Source: Paludibaculum fermentans
GTDB taxonomy: Bacteria > Acidobacteriota > Terriglobia > Bryobacterales > Bryobacteraceae
Assembly: GCF_015277775.1 (NCBI RefSeq)
Contig: NZ_CP063849.1
Location: forward strand, 7,269,501-7,333,500
Direction: 5' to 3'
DNA length: 64,000 nucleotides
Shown in pieces: positions 8,524 to 18,034 of this stretch (position 1 is the first letter of the stretch; every line of letters begins with the position of its first letter). The position numbers and the translations under genes were made by a program. Under the pieces are notes generated by a model that saw nothing but the letters and a program-made list of their open reading frames with translations, did not search any database and was not told where the DNA came from.

Positions 8524-8880
8524 TCATTTCTTCTTGCGCTTCTGCTTCTTCTCGCTGGCTTTCATCTCGTCCAGCAGTTCGTCCAGGCGTTCGAAGCTGC
8601 CTTCCCAGAACTTGCGATAGTCTTCGAGCCAGCCTGCGATATCGGCCAGCGGCCTTGCCTCCAGGCGTCGCGGCCGGCGCTGCGCGTCGCGGCCTCGCGA
8701 GATCAGGCCGGCGCGCTCCAGCACCTGCAGGTGTTTGGAAATCGCAGGCTGGGAGATCGCGAACGGCTCGGCCAGTTCCATCACGGAAGCCTCGCCGGCC
8801 GCGAGCCGGGCCAGGATGGCCCGCCTCGTCGGATCGGCCAGGGCCGCAAACGTGGCATCCAGACGTTGTGTTTGATTCAT
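8524..8880 (-). CDS. ArsR/SmtB family transcriptional regulator
   Basis: I choose ATG 8880 (MNQTQRLDATFAALADPTRR), the standard family start. The frame is open further upstream but that extension is unlike the family. The winged helix runs through RRAILARLAAG, VMELAEPFAISQPAISKHLQ (recognition helix) and VLERAGLISR. The metal-binding ELCVCDL box of classical ArsR is absent, so this is probably one of the non-metal members paired with SRPBCC proteins. A lysine-rich C-terminus (SEKKQKRKKK) is unusual. It probably represses its own operon (8001-8880). Confidence 0.9.
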   Translation of the reverse strand: MNQTQRLDATFAALADPTRRAILARLAAGEASVMELAEPFAISQPAISKHLQVLERAGLISRGRDAQRRPRRLEARPLADIAGWLEDYRKFWEGSFERLDELLDEMKASEKKQKRKKK

Positions 8881-9082
8881 TGCTGATTCATTATATAACC
8901 GCGCGATTATGCAATAAGACGCAAAACCTGTCAATACCCGGCTGGCCGCGGGATGAGCAAGCCTCTGTCCGGCAGGTCGATTCTTTAGGTGGCGCGGGTG
9001 CTGGAGTGGATGGAGAGAGGAACGGCGGGGGTCGGGGATTCGTCCGCCGGCCAGGGTATTGCGAGCTGGATGCCTGGCCCGT

Positions 9083-9796
9083 CTACTCCTTGATCCGCCC
9101 GTAGTGCGCCCTGGTCAGTTCTTCCAGGTTGCGTTCCTTACGGCCGCTTTCCAAACCCTTCAGGATCCCGGCGCGGTCGGAGGCCGAACGCTCCTGGCCC
9201 AGTTTGAACTTCGCTTCCACCTGGTCGATCACCATCTCGTAAGCCACGATGCCCTGCCGCATCCCCTTCAGGTAGGACTCCGGCAACTTCGCGAATTCCC
9301 AGCGGTCTCCGCCGCCATAAGCGCCTTCATTGCGGGCCACCAGTCGCTGCAGTGACTTCGCGAACGCTGCGTCGTCGTCCACTCGTTTGGGTTTACCCGT
9401 CGCGTGCACGACGGCGAAGTTCCAGGTGGGAACCGCATTCTTCGTGGTGTACCAGTTTGGGGATATGTAGCCGTGAGGACCGTGAAAGACAACCGTGCAT
9501 TCCGTGTTTCCGTCGAACACCTGATTCTGCCCGTTGCTCTTCGCCAGATGCCACCAGACCTTGCCCCAGCCCTCCGTCGAACGGTCGAACAAGGTGGGGA
9601 CATTCGTGATGTGAACACCCCCTGCGGCCGTGACGAGCATGGCGAAGGAATACTCTTCCAGGAAGTCGAGAATGACTCCGCGATCCGATTCGCGCTGGCG
9701 GTCCGGGATGTAGATGGTGCTCTTGTCGGCTGTTTCCATGGGAGCGCCCAGGCCGAGAGAAGAGAGGGCGCCCAGAAACTCACGGCGTTTAGGCAT
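9083..9796 (-). CDS. PaiB-family FMN-binding protein with Tat-like N-terminus
   Basis: The core is a PaiB/FMN-binding split-barrel domain. Visible landmarks are AMLVTAAGGVHITNVPTLF, WWHLAKSN, VVFHGPHGYISPNWY and VPTWNFAVVHATGK, then LTR-type C-terminal helices. The family binds flavin and is annotated as a negative regulator in Bacillus, though enzymatic roles are equally possible. The N-terminus (KRREFLGALSSLGLG) resembles a twin-arginine signal, which is unusual for this family and could mean export. Intergenic DNA of 240 bases separates it from the divergent kinase gene. Confidence 0.8.
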   Translation of the reverse strand: MPKRREFLGALSSLGLGAPMETADKSTIYIPDRQRESDRGVILDFLEEYSFAMLVTAAGGVHITNVPTLFDRSTEGWGKVWWHLAKSNGQNQVFDGNTECTVVFHGPHGYISPNWYTTKNAVPTWNFAVVHATGKPKRVDDDAAFAKSLQRLVARNEGAYGGGDRWEFAKLPESYLKGMRQGIVAYEMVIDQVEAKFKLGQERSASDRAGILKGLESGRKERNLEELTRAHYGRIKE

Positions 9797-10039
9797 GCAA
9801 TTAGGAAAGCACGCCCGGGTTCAGGCTTCAACTCGATCACGGTTCGGCCAGTCGAGCACCCACAGGGATTCTCGGCCGGGTGGCAAGCCATTTGCCTGTT
9901 GCCGCAGTGTCGGGGGTCAGACGGCCGGCGCCACTTGGACTCCTGGCCTCCCGCCGCTGGCGCACTTCCTGCGAAGTGTCCTTGCGCGGCAATTCTATGT
10001 CATTGCATCCGCATCCAATCGGCATAGACTGGGTTCGAG

Positions 10040-13000
10040 ATGAAGCAGTCGTCGAAAGGGTCATCCAGGGCTGTCTCCCCCGTGCAGGTTCTGGCGCTGC
10101 TCATGACCGGCATCGCCGTGGCGGGATTCTTCTACCTCCTTCATTTGCGCCGCGAGTTTGACTCCGAGGTGCATCTCAGGGTGGACGCCGCGGCCAACAT
10201 GAAGGCAGCCGATGTTGCCGCCTGGCGCGGCGAACGGCTCGCCGACGCGGAAGTGTTGGCCGCCGGCATTAAGCACACGCCCCTGCTGCTGCACATCCTG
10301 CATGGAGAAGCTACTCCGCTGGAGCAGGCGCAGGCGCGCGAGTGGCTTGGGATTCTGCGCACCCAATACCGCTATGCCAGCGTGACCCTCGTCGGCTTGC
10401 GAGGCGAGGTGCTGCTGTCGGTTGGGCAGACCTTCGAGGATGCCCAACAACTGCAGGCATGGATTGCCAGAATGGGGGACACTTCGGGCATCGCCTACAG
10501 CGCTCCTGAGGCCGTCGCTTCCAGGCGCGCTCCCCTGCTCAGCGCCAACATTGTCCTCAGGTCGCTTCAGGGAGAGAAGCTTGGTTATCTTCTGCTCGGC
10601 ATCGAACCGGAGAACTACCTGTTCCCCACGCTCCGCGATTGGGTGGGCGCCGGGCAGACCGGAGAACTGTTGCTCGTCCGGCGTGAGGGCGACAGTGTCC
10701 TCTTCCTGAACAGTACCCGCCTTCGTCCCGGTTCCGCACTGACCGTCCGCCAACCTCTCTCCAAAACAGAGCTGCCCTCCGTTCGGGCCGTACTGGGAGA
10801 ATCCGGATCTATCGACGGGATGGACTACCGTGGGGCGGCCGTTGTGGCCGCTGCCTGCCTGGTCCCCGGCTCGGACTGGTATGTAGTGGCCAAGATGGAC
10901 CGAAGTGAAGCCTTGGCCCCAGAGCTTCGAGCGACCATACAGTTCTCCATTCAACTGGCTGTCCTGATGCTGCTCAGCGGTGCTCTCGTCTGGTTGATCC
11001 TGCGGCGCCAGAGCGGCCGGTTTTACCTTGAGAAGTACCGTTCCGAAATCGAGCGGAACCGGCTGCTTAGCATGTACAACTCCCTCTCACGCCATGCTAA
11101 CGACGCCATCCTGGTCTTTGAGCGCGACGGCCGCATCATCGAAGTCAACGACCGCGCGGTCGAAATGTTCGGCTACTCGCGCGAAGAAATGCTGGCCATG
11201 CGCATTCCGCAGCTGAAGCCCGATCAGCACGCCGACGATTTTGAGCGGGTCATGAAGGTGGTCGAAGAGAGGAAAAGTGTCGTCTTCGAAACAGCCAATC
11301 GCCGCAAGGACGGCCGTTCCTTCCCCACTGAAGTCAGCTCGTCGGAGATTCTCGTCGACGATCACTGCGTCTACCAGAGCATCCTGCGCGACATCTCGGA
11401 ACGCAAACTGGCCGAGCAGCAGATTCAACGTCTCAACCATCTGTACGCTGTCCTCAGCCGCTGCAATGCCGCCATCGCCCGGGCCCGCTCAGAGGACGAA
11501 CTCTTCCACGAAGTTTGCCGCATCGCCGTGGAATCGGGCGGCTTCCACGTCAGTTGGGTCGGGCAGGTGGATCCGGAGACGTCGATGGTGCTGCCTCTCG
11601 CAAAGAACGGGCCGGCAGCGGCTTACCTGGATGAAGTCAGGATTGAGACCGGCAGCGGTCCCCTCAGTTCCGGGCCAACCGGCGCTTGCATCCGGGAAGG
11701 CCGGGCCGTCGCTTCCGCCGATTTCGACACCGACCCCCACATGACGCCCTGGCGCGAAACCGCTGCCCGGTATGGTTTGCGGTCCTCGATCTGCCTGCCT
11801 GTTTCGCGTCGTGGCAGAACGGCCTATGTTCTTGGCCTGTACTCGTCGGAACCCGGTTTTTTCTGTGCGGAGGAGATTGATTTGGCCGAGGAAGTGGGCG
11901 AGAGTCTCTCGCTCGCTTTGGCTCGCATCGACCTGGAGCGCGACCGGGAACGCGCCGAACGCGATCGCCTGCTGGCACAGGAACGGCTCGAATTCGCGCT
12001 GGACGCGGCCAATGAGGGGTACTGGGACTGGGACATCGAGAAGGACCAGCGCTTCTTGAGCCCAAGATTCTGCACCATGCTGGGGTACCAACCGGGCGAA
12101 CTGGCGTCGGACTACGCCACGTGGCGGGAGGTCACGCATCCTGATGACCGGGCCAGGCTGGACAATGAACAGGAATCCCTCAAGTCAGGAAGGATCTCCA
12201 GTACCTCGGTCGAGTTTCGGGCGCGCCACAAAGATGGACATTACGTCTGGATTCTTGGCTCAGCCAAGGTGGTGGGACTTAATGACGCGGGCCGTCCCCG
12301 GCGTATCGTAGGCTCCCGCGTCGACATCACGCAGAGGAAATTTCTCGAACAGCAGGTACTCCAATCCCAGAAACTGGAGTCGGTCGGACGCCTGGCCGGA
12401 AGTGTTGCCCATGACTTCAACAACCACCTGACCGTCATCAACGGCTATTCAGGACTTCTGCAGCAGGAGGCTGCGCCCGGCAGCGTCCTGGCCGAATCGC
12501 TCAATCAGATTCATGAAGCGGGCGAACGCGCCGCGGCGCTCACCCGCCAATTGTTGGCCTTCAGCCGCAAGGAGATCGAGCATTGCGAGGCGCTGAATCC
12601 CAATTCGGTGATTGAAGGTCTCCAGAAGATGCTCAGCCGCCTCATGGGGGAGAACGTGATACTCCATCTGGACCTGGATCCGGAGGCCGGCTTCGTGATG
12701 GTCGATGCGACTCATCTGGAGCAGATCCTCATGAACCTCGCCATCAATGCCCGCGACGCCATTTCGCGTTCCGGTCACGTGCACATCAGGACCGCGAAGG
12801 TGATTCTCGAGGGCAACGAAGCCTGGCCGAACCGCAGCGGCCCTCACCTGGAGCTGACCGTGACCGACGACGGTTCCGGCATGACCCCTGAGGTCCTGCA
12901 GCACATCTTCGAGCCGTTCTTCACCACTAAGGACCGGACCCACGGCACCGGCCTCGGGCTCTCCACCGTCTATGGGATCGTCGAACGCAGCGCCGGCTTC

Positions 13001-13513
13001 CTCGACGTGGAAAGTGAGACCGGCCGGGGGTCGTCCTTCCACATATACCTCCCATCCATCCCGGACCCCGAAGGCGCCACGGCCGGCCTCTCCCACTCCC
13101 GTGACGGCCTAATGGGCCACGAGACGGTCCTGGTGGTGGAAGACGACGAGAGCGTGCGCGGAATTGCCGTCGGGATTCTGAAGCATTACGGCTATCAGGT
13201 TCTACAGGCAGCGAATGGCGGTGATGCCCTGGCCATGCAAAACAGGTTTGAGGGCCGCATCGATCTGGTCATCAGCGACCTCATGATGCCGGGCATGAGC
13301 GGCACGGAACTCGTCCAGCATCTCCAGTGCGCCAACCCTCAATTGAAGGTCCTGTATGTTTCCGGCTATGCGGGTGAGTCCATCCGGAAAGAGGAGTTCC
13401 TGAGCACAGGCGCCCGCTTTGTCCCCAAGCCCTATACGCCGGAGACTCTCCTCAGGGTGGTGAGGGAATTGCTCTCGAATCCCGGAACAGGCAGAGTGGA
13501 GCCGGCGGTCTAG
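10040..13513 (+). CDS. Membrane-bound hybrid histidine kinase (sensor-PAS-GAF-PAS-HisKA-HATPase-REC)
   Basis: The 1157-aa protein begins with a membrane segment (about 16-36), a large periplasmic sensor (37-295), and a second span (AVLMLLSGALVWLILRR). PAS 1 follows (DAILVFERDGRIIEVNDRAV), then a GAF domain (about 480-630) and PAS 2 (FALDAANEGYWDWDIEKDQ). The H-box is GSVAHDFNNHLTVINGYSGL, with the phospho-accepting His at about residue 791. ATPase boxes are present (NLAINARDAI, DDGSGM, GTGLGLSTVYG). The receiver has Asp about 1080 (ISDLMMPGMSG) and the late Lys (VPKPY). It is an orphan kinase with no DNA-binding response regulator nearby, so output is probably by phosphotransfer to a distant partner. 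Confidence 0.95.
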   Translation: MKQSSKGSSRAVSPVQVLALLMTGIAVAGFFYLLHLRREFDSEVHLRVDAAANMKAADVAAWRGERLADAEVLAAGIKHTPLLLHILHGEATPLEQAQAREWLGILRTQYRYASVTLVGLRGEVLLSVGQTFEDAQQLQAWIARMGDTSGIAYSAPEAVASRRAPLLSANIVLRSLQGEKLGYLLLGIEPENYLFPTLRDWVGAGQTGELLLVRREGDSVLFLNSTRLRPGSALTVRQPLSKTELPSVRAVLGESGSIDGMDYRGAAVVAAACLVPGSDWYVVAKMDRSEALAPELRATIQFSIQLAVLMLLSGALVWLILRRQSGRFYLEKYRSEIERNRLLSMYNSLSRHANDAILVFERDGRIIEVNDRAVEMFGYSREEMLAMRIPQLKPDQHADDFERVMKVVEERKSVVFETANRRKDGRSFPTEVSSSEILVDDHCVYQSILRDISERKLAEQQIQRLNHLYAVLSRCNAAIARARSEDELFHEVCRIAVESGGFHVSWVGQVDPETSMVLPLAKNGPAAAYLDEVRIETGSGPLSSGPTGACIREGRAVASADFDTDPHMTPWRETAARYGLRSSICLPVSRRGRTAYVLGLYSSEPGFFCAEEIDLAEEVGESLSLALARIDLERDRERAERDRLLAQERLEFALDAANEGYWDWDIEKDQRFLSPRFCTMLGYQPGELASDYATWREVTHPDDRARLDNEQESLKSGRISSTSVEFRARHKDGHYVWILGSAKVVGLNDAGRPRRIVGSRVDITQRKFLEQQVLQSQKLESVGRLAGSVAHDFNNHLTVINGYSGLLQQEAAPGSVLAESLNQIHEAGERAAALTRQLLAFSRKEIEHCEALNPNSVIEGLQKMLSRLMGENVILHLDLDPEAGFVMVDATHLEQILMNLAINARDAISRSGHVHIRTAKVILEGNEAWPNRSGPHLELTVTDDGSGMTPEVLQHIFEPFFTTKDRTHGTGLGLSTVYGIVERSAGFLDVESETGRGSSFHIYLPSIPDPEGATAGLSHSRDGLMGHETVLVVEDDESVRGIAVGILKHYGYQVLQAANGGDALAMQNRFEGRIDLVISDLMMPGMSGTELVQHLQCANPQLKVLYVSGYAGESIRKEEFLSTGARFVPKPYTPETLLRVVRELLSNPGTGRVEPAV

Positions 13514-13514
13514 A

Positions 13515-14054
13515 CAGCAGCGGATCCCATCGCAATCGCTCCAGAGCGGTCTGGCCCGTGTCCGCCAGCGTGTCGATATGATTCACAACGATCATACGAC
13601 CGCTGATTCGCGGCTGGCCGACTATCTGCTCGACTTTAACCCGGCCACCACCAACGCACTAACCAACCTCACCCTGGGCGGCTACTTCTCCAGCGGCCGC
13701 ATCTGGGTGCTCCATAGCCGTTTCCGCAACTTCGATCCCGTGCGGCGCCGCGCCGGGCTGCCGGAGGACGTCGGCGCCCTGGTCGAAAAGCCCGGTGCTG
13801 ACTCAGCCGCGGTCACCCTCGTCAACACGAATCCGATCGAGTCACGTGAAGTCGTGGTGCAGGCCGGCGGCTATGGCGAGCACCGTTTCGAATCGGTCAC
13901 CATTGCGGGAAAGCGGACTCAGTACCAGCGTCCGGTCATCACGGTGCGGCAGGATCCCGGCGCCGGAGCCCGCCTGGAGTTCCAAATGACGCGCTACGCC
14001 AACAGGTCCACCTTTGCGTTCCCCTGGGATCGCGGCTGGTATCCGGCCAAATGA
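13515..14054 (+). pseudogene. C-terminal fragment of a larger secreted glycosidase-like protein
   Basis: The frame is open with no start-like codon from about 13515, directly after the kinase stop, and the first ATG is at 13578. The sequence reads as the tail of a bigger protein: LADYLLDFNPATTNALTNLT, then LTLGGYFSSGRIWVLHSRFR and a terminal beta-sandwich (VVVQAGGYGEHRFESV, then LEFQMTRYANRSTFAFPWDR). Proteins of this kind in related bacteria have a long N-terminal region that is missing here. No signal peptide or ribosome site is present. I read it as a 5'-deleted remnant; the family assignment is tentative. Confidence 0.45.
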
Positions 14055-14090
14055 CCGTAAGGCGAAGCAGCGTGCCTGGCAGGATGCTGC

Positions 14091-16754
14091 TTACCCCTCA
14101 CGCAGCGCCTGGATCGGGTCCGACGACGCGGCCCGGATCGCCGGACCGAGTACCGCCAGCAGCGCCGAAATGGCCAGCGCGCCGGCTGCCCAGGCCACGA
14201 TGACAGGATCGAGCGGCTCCATGCCCAGCCGCTTGTAGTCCACATACCGCCGCGCGGCCCACCAGGCCATCGGCGTCCCAATTACACATCCGGCCATCGC
14301 CACCCCGACGCCTTCCCGAATCACCTGCCGCAGCAGCCTGCCCGGCGATGCGCCCAGCGCCATACGGATCCCGATCTCCTGGCGGCGCCGCGACGTGGCA
14401 TAGGCCATCACGCCGTACAGGCCCACCATGCACAACACCAGCGCCAGGACCCCGAATGCGCCGCACAGCCATGCGAACAGCCGTTCCCGCCGCAGCGTCG
14501 TGGCGATCTGCTCCTGCATGGTCACCGCCTTCACGATCGGCAGATTGGCGTCCAGATCGGCCACCAGCTTGCGCACTCCGCCCATCACCTGCAGCGGTGG
14601 GATCGAAGTGCGCACCAGCACCGTCGTGGTGTCGTGGTTGAGCGTATGCGGCAGGTAAAGCACATTTGGCTGCGCAGTCAATCGCGAATAGCGCGCGCGT
14701 GCCGCGACGCCCACGATCTCGATCGGCTTGCCGTCCATTTGGAAGGTGAGCCCCAGTGGCGACCGTCCCAGTTCCTTGCCGAAGTCCTCGCTCACAACGG
14801 CCACCTTGGCCTGCGATAGTACGTCTTGACGCGTGAAGGCGCGGCCTGCAATCACCTTGACACCAAGAGCATCGAAATAGCCGGACGTCACGAGGTTCAC
14901 CGCGGTGGAGACGGGCTTCGGATGCCCAGCGATGCGGATGTCATCCCAGTAGCCTCCACCCTTCATCGGCCGGATACGAGCCAGGCCGGTCGACTCCACT
15001 CCAGGAACCTCGCGCAACCGTTGTTCCAACTGGATGTAGAACTGCCGCAACTTCTCCTCGTGGTATCCGGATTCACCCGGTCGCAGGTCGAACATCAGGA
15101 TACGCGTCCGTTCAAAACCCGTATCGCTTGTGACGATCTTTCTCAGGTGTGCGGTAAAGGCCGCGCCGGCCGCTACCAGCAGGACGCTGAACGCCACCTG
15201 CGCCAGCACCATAATCTTGCCTGGCGCGATCCACGTATGCCGCACGCCGCCGCTCGCCCCGCTGCCCTCCTTCAACGCCGGTGCCGCGTCCAGGTGGACG
15301 GCGCGCCACGCCGGGTACAGCCCAAAGGCCAGAGTAGTGACCGCCGTTACCGCCAGGGTCGCCAGGATCACGCGCAGATCCACATCAATGTTCAGCCGCA
15401 GATCGCCCGGCATCAGCGTGACGGCGAAATTGGCTGTGGCGTAGGCGACCCCAATACTCAGTACGCCGCCCAGGGCAGCCAGCAGCGCGCTTTCCGTGAA
15501 GAACTGGCGCATCAGCCGCGCCCGGCTGCAGCCCAACGACACCCGCAGCGCCACCTCCCGGCGACGGCTGTCCGCCCGTGCCAGCATCAGGTTCATGATG
15601 TTTGCACAGGCGGTCAGCAGCACGAAGCCCACCAGCACCAATAGCATCGCCAGCGGATTTCCGAAATCGCGGCGCAGGCTGCCGATGCCGCCGCTGGCCT
15701 CTTGCAGCCGGATCGCCGGAGCACTCTCCACGTTCTTCGGCTGAGCCGCCCACGTCCCCCGGAACAGGGCATCCATCTCCGGCGCCAGCGCCTCGGGCGC
15801 CACGTCGGGTGCCCGTCGAGCCAGCAGCTGCAGATACCAGGTCATCGGATCGGACGCCCCTTTTCTTTCGCTGCTATCCGGCTCAAGCACCGCGGGCGCG
15901 TGCTCGATCGTGGTGTAGAGATCGGTCGAGTCGCCGGCTGCGATTCCGCCAAACCGTGGCGGCAGCACGCCCGCAATCGTGTACGAACGGTTGTTGATCC
16001 TCAACACGCGCCCCACTGCCCTCGCATCGCTCCGGAGGTTCGTACCCCAGAAGGTGTGCGTGACCACCACCGTCAACGGCGCCTCTGCCCGGTCATCCGC
16101 CGGCTGCAGCAATCGGCCCGCCATGGGCTGCACTTGCAGCATCGCGAAGAAATTCCCTGTCACGGCCCGCAGCCGGGCCACCGACGTAACGCCCGCATAA
16201 CTCGTGCTGACGTCATCGGGATTCAGATGCGCCGCGACGTTGGCGCGTTGGAGCCTGGTCCGGAACGCATCAAACGCCGAACGGCTGAAGAAATCAGCGA
16301 CGTGAATCGCCCCGTCTCGATACATGCTCCCGTTGGAGTTCTGGTAGATGCCCTCGGGCCGCCCCTTCGACTGCCACAGGATCTCGGTCAGTTGCTCAGG
16401 CTGCGGCACCGCCAGTGTTCGCCACAGCACGGCGTCCATCAGTGACAGAATCGCCGTCGTCGCCCCAATGCCCAATGCCAGCGAAAGCACAGCGGAGGCG
16501 GTGACGGCCGGGGCTTTGCGCATCATGCGCGCGCCGAAGCTCAGATCCTGCCAGAGCTGCGCCAGCGGCTGCCAGCGCCTCTCATCCCGGCACTGCTCCT
16601 TGTAGAGCTCCACCCCGCCAAACTCGCGGCGCGCCCGCAGCATCGCCTCGGCCGGACTCAAGCCCTGGCGTTCGAACCCTTCGGCGAGCGCCTCCAGGTG
16701 ATACCGCACCTCGCGCTCGAGCTCCGATTCTTTTCTGTTCCAGGGCAGTTGCAT
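14091..16754 (-). CDS. ABC-type orphan permease of the acidobacterial duplicated (ADOP) MacB/FtsX group
   Basis: The 887-aa protein has a cytoplasmic N-terminal region (ELEREVRYHLEALAEGFERQ, then EAMLRARREFGGVE) typical of ADOP proteins. It is followed by two FtsX/MacB-PCD units: a first span AVTASAVLSLALGIGATTAI with a periplasmic domain, a three-helix FtsX block (LVLVGFVLLTACANIMNLML onward), a second periplasmic domain, and a final FtsX block ending PIQALREG. No ATPase gene is nearby, which is the norm for this group. The PadR regulator gene starts the operon 4 bases upstream. The substrate is unknown. Confidence 0.9.
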   Translation of the reverse strand: MQLPWNRKESELEREVRYHLEALAEGFERQGLSPAEAMLRARREFGGVELYKEQCRDERRWQPLAQLWQDLSFGARMMRKAPAVTASAVLSLALGIGATTAILSLMDAVLWRTLAVPQPEQLTEILWQSKGRPEGIYQNSNGSMYRDGAIHVADFFSRSAFDAFRTRLQRANVAAHLNPDDVSTSYAGVTSVARLRAVTGNFFAMLQVQPMAGRLLQPADDRAEAPLTVVVTHTFWGTNLRSDARAVGRVLRINNRSYTIAGVLPPRFGGIAAGDSTDLYTTIEHAPAVLEPDSSERKGASDPMTWYLQLLARRAPDVAPEALAPEMDALFRGTWAAQPKNVESAPAIRLQEASGGIGSLRRDFGNPLAMLLVLVGFVLLTACANIMNLMLARADSRRREVALRVSLGCSRARLMRQFFTESALLAALGGVLSIGVAYATANFAVTLMPGDLRLNIDVDLRVILATLAVTAVTTLAFGLYPAWRAVHLDAAPALKEGSGASGGVRHTWIAPGKIMVLAQVAFSVLLVAAGAAFTAHLRKIVTSDTGFERTRILMFDLRPGESGYHEEKLRQFYIQLEQRLREVPGVESTGLARIRPMKGGGYWDDIRIAGHPKPVSTAVNLVTSGYFDALGVKVIAGRAFTRQDVLSQAKVAVVSEDFGKELGRSPLGLTFQMDGKPIEIVGVAARARYSRLTAQPNVLYLPHTLNHDTTTVLVRTSIPPLQVMGGVRKLVADLDANLPIVKAVTMQEQIATTLRRERLFAWLCGAFGVLALVLCMVGLYGVMAYATSRRRQEIGIRMALGASPGRLLRQVIREGVGVAMAGCVIGTPMAWWAARRYVDYKRLGMEPLDPVIVAWAAGALAISALLAVLGPAIRAASSDPIQALREG

Positions 16755-16758
16755 GATG

Positions 16759-17088
16759 TTATGCCTCGAGGACCCACCGGATCGACTGTGCGTAGAGTTT
16801 CCATTGGTCGAGCTCCGCTTCCAGCTGCGTTCGCCCCAGCTTGGTCAGCGTGTAGAACTTGGCCATCCGGCCGTTCTCTGATTCGCGCCACTCGGCCTCC
16901 ACCAGCCGCTTCCGCTCCAGCCGGTGCAGGGCCGGATAGAGCGACCCCTGCTGCACGTCCAGCGTCTCGCGCGAAGCCACCAGGATCCTCTGTGCGATGG
17001 CGTATCCGTGCAGCGGCCCGGAAGCGAGTGTCTTGAGAACAAGCAGGTCGAGCGTGCCCTGCAACAGGTCCGATTTCTTTGGTTCCAT
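16759..17088 (-). CDS. PadR-family transcriptional regulator
   Basis: I start at ATG 17088 (MEPKKSDLLQGTLDLLVLKT), the family's usual N-terminus; upstream ATG 17109 is possible. The winged helix is followed by GPLHGYAIAQRI, the QGSLYPALHRLERKRLVEAE recognition segment and an FYTLTKLGR wing, with a short C-terminal dimerisation helix (LEAELDQWKLYAQSIRWVLE). The stop is 4 bases from the start of the orphan permease, a pairing seen repeatedly in Acidobacteria. It probably represses the permease operon. Confidence 0.92.
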   Translation of the reverse strand: MEPKKSDLLQGTLDLLVLKTLASGPLHGYAIAQRILVASRETLDVQQGSLYPALHRLERKRLVEAEWRESENGRMAKFYTLTKLGRTQLEAELDQWKLYAQSIRWVLEA

Positions 17089-17277
17089 GCCTAGAATGTC
17101 TACATGCATAGAATCACGACATATGCAGAGTGTCAAGGTATGAATTGCGGTAAGGTGAGGAGACCCCTCCCCGTTGCAGTTTCGCTTCTAGGTCGCGATC
17201 GGCACTGAATGCCATAGTCAGCATAAAATGCCTATCTTGCCACAGAGGGCAAGTCGTGATAGCTTCGCTGTAGCTCC

Positions 17278-17967
17278 ATGAGTCTTCAGCATTTGAACGA
17301 GGTGATCCCCGACGCGCCGGATGCGCTGCCCACCCTGCAGCTCCGCAAGCAGCAGTTTGTGCGGGATGCGATCTGGGATGCCGCCATCGACCTCTTTGCG
17401 GAAAAGGGTTTCGACGAGACCACTGTGGACGACATTGCACGGGCGGCGGGCGTCTCCCGGCGCTCCTTCTTCCGCTACTTTGCCTCGAAGAACGACCTGA
17501 TGGCCCACGCCATGTTGAGCTACGGAACCATCCTCACAGCGGCCATCGATTCCTGCCCTCCTGGTTTCACGCTGCGGGAGGTCCTTCAGGCTACGGTGCT
17601 TGAGGTCGTAAAAGCCTCCGCGGCGCATCCTCGCACGCCGAAGATCATGGCCATCCTGGCGGAGCATCCCGGCGCCCAGGCGGCCGAGATGTCGAGGCTG
17701 CCGGAAGTGCAGCACCAGGTCGGCGAGGCTTTCGCCCGCCGCTGCCGTCTGTGCGGTGAGGACGGCCTGGCAGCGAGCCTCCTGGCCGGCCTGACGTTGC
17801 AGGTTGCCGGCGTCGCCGTCCGCTGCTGGTACGAGCAGGGCCAGGGCGATATCCCCCAGACAGTCGATCTGGTGTTGGGCAAGCTCAACCATCTACTCTG
17901 TACCGAGCCGGACAGCGGAACCCGGCGTCCCGCCAAATCGGGCGCGCCTGCTCGTACCCGGAAATGA
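17278..17967 (+). CDS. TetR-family transcriptional regulator
   Basis: The N-terminal helix-turn-helix is clear: IWDAAIDLFAEKGFDETTVD, then IARAAGVSRRSFFRYFASKN, at about residues 30-75. The C-terminal ligand-binding half resembles the TetR_C_17-type mycofactocin/AcrR-like group (LLAGLTLQVAGVAVRCWYEQ). It is 229 aa long. It lies 67 bases upstream of the glycosidase gene on the same strand, so it may control that gene or itself, but no operator was identified. Confidence 0.9.
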   Translation: MSLQHLNEVIPDAPDALPTLQLRKQQFVRDAIWDAAIDLFAEKGFDETTVDDIARAAGVSRRSFFRYFASKNDLMAHAMLSYGTILTAAIDSCPPGFTLREVLQATVLEVVKASAAHPRTPKIMAILAEHPGAQAAEMSRLPEVQHQVGEAFARRCRLCGEDGLAASLLAGLTLQVAGVAVRCWYEQGQGDIPQTVDLVLGKLNHLLCTEPDSGTRRPAKSGAPARTRK

Positions 17968-18034
17968 GACTCGGGATGCAGGCCGCCGTCCGAAACGATC
18001 GTCATCTCTCACTCTCCGTCGATCCTTGACTCCC

